Assembly (NCBI GenBank): GCA_937876055.1 | Contig: CALEIW010000154.1 | Coordinates: 1-8,280, forward strand | Direction of reading: 5' to 3' | From: an uncultured euryarchaeote | Lineage (GTDB): Archaea > Thermoplasmatota > Poseidoniia > Poseidoniales > Thalassarchaeaceae | Length of the DNA stretch: 8,280 bases | Shown here: piece after piece, positions 3,801-8,280 of the stretch | Position numbering within the stretch: position 1 is the first letter of the stretch | How the letters are laid out: each line of letters opens with the position of its first letter | Position numbers and translations under genes: made by a program | The notes under the pieces: model-generated | Databases searched by the model: none | What the model was told of the DNA's origin: nothing | The model's input: the letters and a program-made list of their open reading frames with translations, nothing else

Positions 3801-6497
3801 ATGGCAAAGCGATCAATGCTTGACCAATTTGCTGAAATTAAAGCGCAGCACCCCGATACTGTACTATTTTTCAGGATGGGCGATTTCTACGAAATGTTCT
3901 ATGAAGATGCCGAAATCGCTTCCGAAGTACTCGGAATCACCCTGACTAGTCGTGACAAGAGTGCAGATGAACCGGTTCCGATGGCTGGTGTCCCTTGGCA
4001 TTCTGTAGAATCCTATCTGCAGGGTATGCTTCGAGCAGGGCACAAGGTCACATTGTGTGAGCAAGAAGAAGAACTTCGACCGGGTTCGAAAATTCTCGAA
4101 AGAGTAGTGACTCGTGTATACACCCCTGGTTCGCTTTACGAAGAGGATTTGATTGGAGAAGATGGCTCAAGTTTGCTTGCAGGTCTAATTTCTCGAGGAG
4201 ATGGTATAGGTCTTGCAATACTTGACTCTTCAACAGGTAGAGCATGGTTGCAAGAGCACTCGGGAGCCGGACGCTATGAGCGAGTCCGTGATGAATTACA
4301 GAGATGGTCGCCAAGTGAATTAGTCCTAGGTCGGCGCGAAGCCGAGAGTGAAGAGTCTCGTGCACTGTTGTCTTCGTTGGATAATGTTACGATGAGTGTT
4401 CATGAAGGAGGTAAAGAGCAGCATCTTCAGGTGGTAAGAGACCACCTAGATTTGGTCGACCTTGGTTCAGTTGACCTAGATCGCAGACCCTTAGCAATGG
4501 AGGCTTGTGGCCTTGCTGCTGGATATCTAACAAAGTTACACCTCGTCGATGTAGTGCCTCTTCGCGAGGTCCATTTCGATGCCGATGACGGCCATCTTGT
4601 ACTCGACCAAACAACACTACGCAACCTAGAGTTGACACATACACTGGCCGGGGAGAAGGATGGCTCGCTTGTCCAAGCCATTGATTGTACTCGTACTTGG
4701 ATGGGGCGAAGACAACTCAAAGAATGGATTCTACGACCGTTAACCGATTCAGAGAAAATTGCTGCAAGACAGTCTGCTGTTGCAAGTCTAATCCGTGCAC
4801 CTCGTCGCTTGGATAACATTCGTGAGACACTCAAGTCGATGCGCGACTTAGAGCGACTTTCAACTCGCTTGGCCTATGGTAGGGCCAATGCGAGAGACTT
4901 GGTTGCAGTCGCAGATTGTTTGGAGAGAATGCCGCGACTGCAGGGATTACTTTCTGAAGGAGACTCTGAGCTACTGCACCAATGTGCAGAAGGATTGTCT
5001 GATCTTGATCCTCTAATGCACCATATTGCATCCAGAGTTGTTGAAGAACCTCCGATGACTATCCGAGATGGTGGTATTTTCCAAAATGGCGTCAATGAGC
5101 AACTGGATGACCTACGTCAGAAGTCCGGAGAAGGTACAGATTGGCTGAAGGGATTCGAATCAAGGGAGCGCGAGAGGCTCGATATTCCAAACCTCAAGGT
5201 CAAGCAAAATCGTCAGTTTGGCTTTTTCATTGAAGTCACTAAATCTCATTTGGATAAGATACCAGAAGAGTATCGAAGAAGGCAAACCATGACCAATGCC
5301 GAGAGATTTGCTACCGAGGAATTGAAGGAATGGGAAGAAGTCATCTTGACTGCCGATGATAGAGCAAAGGCGCTTGAATACGAATTATTTCTAGAACTCC
5401 GTCAAGAGGTTGCATCACAAGCGGCTAAACTGAGTGAATTAGGACGAAAGGTTGCATCCGCGGACGTCCTTTCAGCCTTCGCTAATCATGCAAGAAAACA
5501 CTCTTGGAATCGACCGGATATCAAACACGACTCTACGATGGAGATAGTATCAGGTCGTCATCCGGTATTGGAGGGCGATGGCCGCTTTGTACCGAATGGA
5601 ATAAGTTTCGATAAACGTCGAAAATTCCTTCTATTAACCGGTCCAAATATGGGTGGTAAGTCGACATACCTTAGACAAACTGCACTAATCACAATCCTCG
5701 CTCAGGCTGGTTCATTTGTGCCAGCGGAAAAAGCAAAAATTGGCATAGTGGATAGAGTATTCACTAGAGTTGGAGCTCATGATGATTTACGTCGAGGTCG
5801 TTCTACATTCATGATGGAAATGATTGAGGTAGCGCATATTCTGCGAAGAGCTACACCTCGAAGTTTGATTCTGCTAGATGAGGTAGGTAGAGGTACCTCA
5901 ACTTTCGACGGCTTAGCGATCGCTTGGTCCGTTAGTGAAGACATATCCACTAGAATTGGAGCTAGAACACTATTCGCAACTCATTACCACCAATTAGTAG
6001 GCTTGGCTGATGAGATTGAAGGATTGGTAAATATCCATGTTCAAGTTGCTGATGTCAAGGGCGAAATTCGTTTCTTACATACAGTCGCCGACGGTCCTTG
6101 TGACGATTCATATGGTGTGCAAGTCGCTGCCTTGGCTGGCCTCCCTATTGCAGTTGTTGAAAGGGCACGCGACTTGCTAATATTCCTTGAAGGTCAAGCA
6201 CAAGGTGCTAGAGCTGGTAGCGACGGGACGCCCGATAGTAGAGAATCGGGACAGTCCAGTCTTTACGGTTGGATGCTACCTACTGGAGAAAAACCAGCAA
6301 TACCTAATCAGCCTATTTCAGATCAAGAACCGACTAAGGAAATAGTAGTTCAAGAAGATCCAGTACTCCGTGAAATAGCAGAGAGGCTAGAATCTCTTGA
6401 CCCAGACACCCTTACTCCTCGCGAGGCATTGGAGGCTCTCTATGCGATGAGAGCAGCTCTCAATAACACCCTTGATGGAAAACATTTGGAGGAGTGA
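3801..6497 (+). CDS. mutS: DNA mismatch-recognition ATPase MutS (MutS1 type)
   Basis: MutS binds mispaired bases and, on ATP exchange, becomes a sliding clamp that recruits MutL. From 3801 it is 898 residues; the in-frame ATG at 3786 would add five. Order seen (898-residue numbering): domain I with FFRMGDFYEMF, giving the mismatch-reading F29-x-E31; connector; lever and clamp region with NLKVKQNRQFGFFIEV and RRQTMTNAERF; then the ATPase with Walker A GPNMGGKST (614-622), STFMMEM signature, Walker B LLDEVGRGTSTFDG (D693-E694) and ATHYH (726-730). A Pro/Gly/Ser-rich linker follows, containing QSSLYGWM (818-825), a clamp-binding-like peptide, and a conserved tail LDPDTLTPREALEALY. The F-x-E motif and full ATPase mark a true repair MutS1, not MutS2 or a meiotic type. 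Where most homologues have A-S/A-D-D after the Walker A region, it reads A-H-D-D. Only 2 bases separate it from mutL, so an operon is very likely. Bacterial ancestry is inferred from the family's known patchy archaeal distribution. Confidence 0.98.
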   Translation: MAKRSMLDQFAEIKAQHPDTVLFFRMGDFYEMFYEDAEIASEVLGITLTSRDKSADEPVPMAGVPWHSVESYLQGMLRAGHKVTLCEQEEELRPGSKILERVVTRVYTPGSLYEEDLIGEDGSSLLAGLISRGDGIGLAILDSSTGRAWLQEHSGAGRYERVRDELQRWSPSELVLGRREAESEESRALLSSLDNVTMSVHEGGKEQHLQVVRDHLDLVDLGSVDLDRRPLAMEACGLAAGYLTKLHLVDVVPLREVHFDADDGHLVLDQTTLRNLELTHTLAGEKDGSLVQAIDCTRTWMGRRQLKEWILRPLTDSEKIAARQSAVASLIRAPRRLDNIRETLKSMRDLERLSTRLAYGRANARDLVAVADCLERMPRLQGLLSEGDSELLHQCAEGLSDLDPLMHHIASRVVEEPPMTIRDGGIFQNGVNEQLDDLRQKSGEGTDWLKGFESRERERLDIPNLKVKQNRQFGFFIEVTKSHLDKIPEEYRRRQTMTNAERFATEELKEWEEVILTADDRAKALEYELFLELRQEVASQAAKLSELGRKVASADVLSAFANHARKHSWNRPDIKHDSTMEIVSGRHPVLEGDGRFVPNGISFDKRRKFLLLTGPNMGGKSTYLRQTALITILAQAGSFVPAEKAKIGIVDRVFTRVGAHDDLRRGRSTFMMEMIEVAHILRRATPRSLILLDEVGRGTSTFDGLAIAWSVSEDISTRIGARTLFATHYHQLVGLADEIEGLVNIHVQVADVKGEIRFLHTVADGPCDDSYGVQVAALAGLPIAVVERARDLLIFLEGQAQGARAGSDGTPDSRESGQSSLYGWMLPTGEKPAIPNQPISDQEPTKEIVVQEDPVLREIAERLESLDPDTLTPREALEALYAMRAALNNTLDGKHLEE
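6252..6275 (+). other. PIP-box-like clamp-binding peptide encoded in the MutS linker
   Basis: The eight codons give QSSLYGWM, which fits Q-x-x-h-x-x-aromatic, the core of PCNA-interacting peptides, and also resembles the beta-clamp motif that bacterial MutS proteins carry at the same place, between the ATPase/helix-turn-helix region and the C-terminal tail. The last position is Met instead of the usual second aromatic residue. Binding is inferred. Confidence 0.5.
6488..6494 (+). promoter_or_regulatory. Ribosome binding site of mutL inside the end of mutS
   Basis: GGAGGAG lies 5 bases before the mutL ATG at 6500 and overlaps the last codons of mutS, which stops at 6497. This fixes the mutL start and points to coupled translation of the two repair proteins. 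Confidence 0.75.
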
Positions 6498-6499
6498 TA

Positions 6500-8280
6500 A
6501 TGGCATCTTTAGAGAAGCCAGAAAGAGTTTCGATAAAGCAACTCGACGAGTTGACTATCGGAAAAATCGCAGCAGGTGAAGTTGTTGAAAGGCCTGCTCA
6601 AGTTGTTAAGGAACTCATTGAAAATTCAATCGATGCTGGTGCAGATCGAGTTAGAGTCGAAATCGAACGAGGTGGGTTTGACAGAATCACTGTTATCGAT
6701 GATGGTCATGGAATTCCAAAAGACGAATTGCCATTGGCAATAACACGTCACGCAACTAGCAAACTCTCCGGTCCAGAAGACTTGAGCCATATTGAAACAA
6801 AGGGGTTTCGAGGAGAGGCTTTGGCTTCAATTGGAGCGGTTAGCGAACTAATCGTTGCGAGTAGAATTGGAGAGGGTGATGGGGTTCAAATTCGCGTGGA
6901 TAATGGTATTGTTGGAGAGGTAGAGGCTGCTGGAATTGCCCCTGGTACTCAAATCGATGTTCTCAACCTATTTTCCAAAGTTCCAGCACGACTTTCCTTC
7001 CAACGCCGTCCTTCAACTGAAACCGCAGCCATTGTTGATGTTGGTGTACAAATGGCATTGGCCGAGCCTAATGCTGGTATTTTCATCGAGGTGGATGGTA
7101 GGAAGGTATTGGATTGTCCTCCGGCAGAATCAGCAGAAGACCGATTGTACGATTTGTTCGGTTCAACATCTTCAGAATTGATTCCGCTTATTTCTTCTGA
7201 GGCTGATGATGATGCTCCTGGTGATGAGAAATGGACAGGTTGGATTTCTCCACCGGGACTGACTAGGAGTAGAGCGGATGATGTTCACATCCTAGTCAAC
7301 GGGAGACCTGTAGCACCAGGTCCATTCCTTCAATCCGTCAGACGTGGTTATCACACTCGATTAATGGTGGGCAGACATCCAATCGGCGTTCTATTACTAC
7401 GCCTACCTGCAGACGAGGTGGATGTCAATGTTCACCCAACAAAAAGAGAGGTCCGTCTGAAGAATTCATGGCGTGTTTTGGAGCGACTTGAACGTTCGAT
7501 AAAACACACACTTTCGCAAATCGCAACTAGGCCAGAAGCTAGTGAAGACACTATTCTGGAGGGTATCTCTGAGAAGTCAGAGGCTAATCCTCCTGCACCA
7601 CCTGTAACAAACCTACCAGAATGGGCTAGCGCCGCTAGTGAAAATCAAACAATCCAGACTCGATTTTCTAGCATTCGTCATTCTGTGGAAACTCCTGTTC
7701 GCAGTCAATCCAAATCTACTTCCGAATATATCACTGAACAAGATACTCTACCTGGGATGGAATCCGAACCCACAACACCTTCTCTGTCTTCAGAAGAAAG
7801 AGAATTGCATAGACACGCGATTGGTAGTTCAACTTCTCCACTAGACGAGCCAATTCCAAAATCAGCGGTAATTCCGGAACTTCCAGAGATGAATCCATTA
7901 GCGCAGTTGTCCGATTCTTACATCTTAGCCGAGGGAGATGATGAGTTATTCATAGTTGATCAACACGCTCTCCATGAAAGAATTCGCTATGAGCGATTAC
8001 GTGAACAGATGGTCAGTTGGGAGGGTCAAGATTTACTGACTCCAATATCTCTTTCTGTTGGTGCAAGCCAGAAGGCTGCAGCTATTGCTAGGCAGTCGAC
8101 ATTGGAGAGTTTGGGTATCGCATTTGAAGCACACAATGACTCACTACAAATTACCCGAGTACCGGAGATTTTAGTTGGAAACGAATCTTTAGAAAAATTC
8201 CTTCAAGATTTGCTTATCGAGTTAGTAAGTACTCCAGATGGAACAGAGGAGTTTGATGCTGTCACAAACCTCCGTGATCA
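6500..8280 (+). CDS. mutL: DNA mismatch-repair protein MutL, endonuclease type, C-terminal end cut by window edge
   Basis: MutL couples mismatch recognition by MutS to strand removal. 593 complete codons are visible with no stop. The GHKL ATPase shows ELIENSIDAGA (38-48) with catalytic E41 and Mg-binding N42, DDGHGI (67-72), TRHATSKL (82-89) and GFRGEAL (102-108). The transducer domain ends in VNVHPTKREVR with the conserved lysine K315. An acidic Pro/Ser-rich linker runs about 345-460. The dimerisation/nuclease domain then begins SDSYILAEGDDELFIVDQHA and carries a complete metal-binding endonuclease motif DQHA-LH-E-RIRY-E (487-498), absent from E. coli MutL. QDLLTPI (510-516) follows and matches the clamp-binding Q-x-h-L-x-P of nicking MutL and PMS2 proteins. 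The remaining zinc-site motifs would lie beyond the edge. Start choice rests on the SD sequence at 6488-6494 and on alignment of the N-terminus with the family (IAAGEVVERP at 23-32). Confidence 0.97.
   Translation, partial: MASLEKPERVSIKQLDELTIGKIAAGEVVERPAQVVKELIENSIDAGADRVRVEIERGGFDRITVIDDGHGIPKDELPLAITRHATSKLSGPEDLSHIETKGFRGEALASIGAVSELIVASRIGEGDGVQIRVDNGIVGEVEAAGIAPGTQIDVLNLFSKVPARLSFQRRPSTETAAIVDVGVQMALAEPNAGIFIEVDGRKVLDCPPAESAEDRLYDLFGSTSSELIPLISSEADDDAPGDEKWTGWISPPGLTRSRADDVHILVNGRPVAPGPFLQSVRRGYHTRLMVGRHPIGVLLLRLPADEVDVNVHPTKREVRLKNSWRVLERLERSIKHTLSQIATRPEASEDTILEGISEKSEANPPAPPVTNLPEWASAASENQTIQTRFSSIRHSVETPVRSQSKSTSEYITEQDTLPGMESEPTTPSLSSEERELHRHAIGSSTSPLDEPIPKSAVIPELPEMNPLAQLSDSYILAEGDDELFIVDQHALHERIRYERLREQMVSWEGQDLLTPISLSVGASQKAAAIARQSTLESLGIAFEAHNDSLQITRVPEILVGNESLEKFLQDLLIELVSTPDGTEEFDAVTNLRD
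7958..7993 (+). other. MutL endonuclease metal-binding motif DQHA-x2-E-x4-E
   Basis: Residues 487-498 (D487, H489, E493, E498) match every fixed position of the motif that provides the latent nicking activity of most bacterial MutL and eukaryotic PMS2 proteins. Its presence predicts MutH-independent repair. Confidence 0.88.

Noticed and set aside
3736..3945. A 69-codon plus-strand frame overlapping the start of mutS
   Set aside because: It is out of frame with mutS, its translation resembles no protein and it ends inside conserved mutS domain I.
4427..4834. A 135-codon minus-strand open frame, with others at 4048-4365 and 4387-4644
   Set aside because: All are antisense within mutS, have low-complexity Arg/Ser-rich translations and match no family; mutS explains the sequence.
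6936..7181. Plus-strand frames inside mutL (this one and 7638-7844)
   Set aside because: They are out-of-frame shadows; the mutL reading frame runs unbroken through both with conserved motifs on either side.
1..8280. A novel defence system, prophage, transposon or CRISPR array
   Set aside because: All long frames belong to known housekeeping or transport families. I found no repeat-spacer pattern, transposase, integrase, terminal repeats or abrupt composition change.

Overview
The window looks like a chromosomal segment of a euryarchaeon, most plausibly a marine group II / Poseidoniales-like lineage. Archaeal-type genes sit together here: ribosomal protein L10e, an archaeal hypoxanthine/guanine phosphoribosyltransferase, and Dph2, which makes diphthamide on EF-2. 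Next to them is a bacterial-style mutS-mutL pair, which only some archaea carry. Two upstream regions hold A/T-rich TATA-box-like elements in place of bacterial -35/-10 boxes. The assignment to group II is inference from gene content; the archaeal call is firmer. Base composition looks even and moderate by eye, and I see no mobile element, CRISPR array, tRNA or rRNA.

Layout, left to right. (1) Bases 1-1849, minus strand, form a tight three-gene run transcribed leftward: rpl10e, hpt, then dph2, which runs off the left edge. Gaps are 12 and 25 bases, and a TATA-like box plus a Shine-Dalgarno (SD) sequence precede rpl10e. (2) Bases 1928-3323, minus strand, hold a ten-helix EamA/DMT transporter and, upstream of it, a small DUF2752 membrane protein. 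A GC-rich hairpin separates this pair from rpl10e. (3) At 3324-3412 a short divergent intergenic region contains a palindromic TATA-like element. It lies about 25 bases before the start of a plus-strand TM2-domain protein (3413-3634), which suggests a leaderless mRNA. (4) Bases 3635-3800 carry three consecutive predicted hairpins, one with a GNRA loop, and no gene. (5) From about 3801 to the right edge runs the mismatch-repair operon: mutS (898 residues from the SD-supported start), then mutL after only 2 bases with its own SD. MutL runs off the right edge about 594 codons in.

The mismatch-repair pair is the most informative part. MutS has the mismatch-reading F-x-E motif, an intact ABC ATPase and a conserved C-terminal tail. 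MutL has an intact GHKL ATPase and the start of a nicking-endonuclease domain with a complete DQHA-x2-E-x4-E motif, so MutH-independent repair is predicted. Both proteins carry sliding-clamp-binding-like peptides, which in an archaeon would have to contact PCNA.

Every long open frame is explained by a recognisable family. I do not see a wholly new multi-gene system. The less ordinary signals are the clamp motifs, the hairpin cluster before mutS and the DUF2752/TM2 divergent pair.
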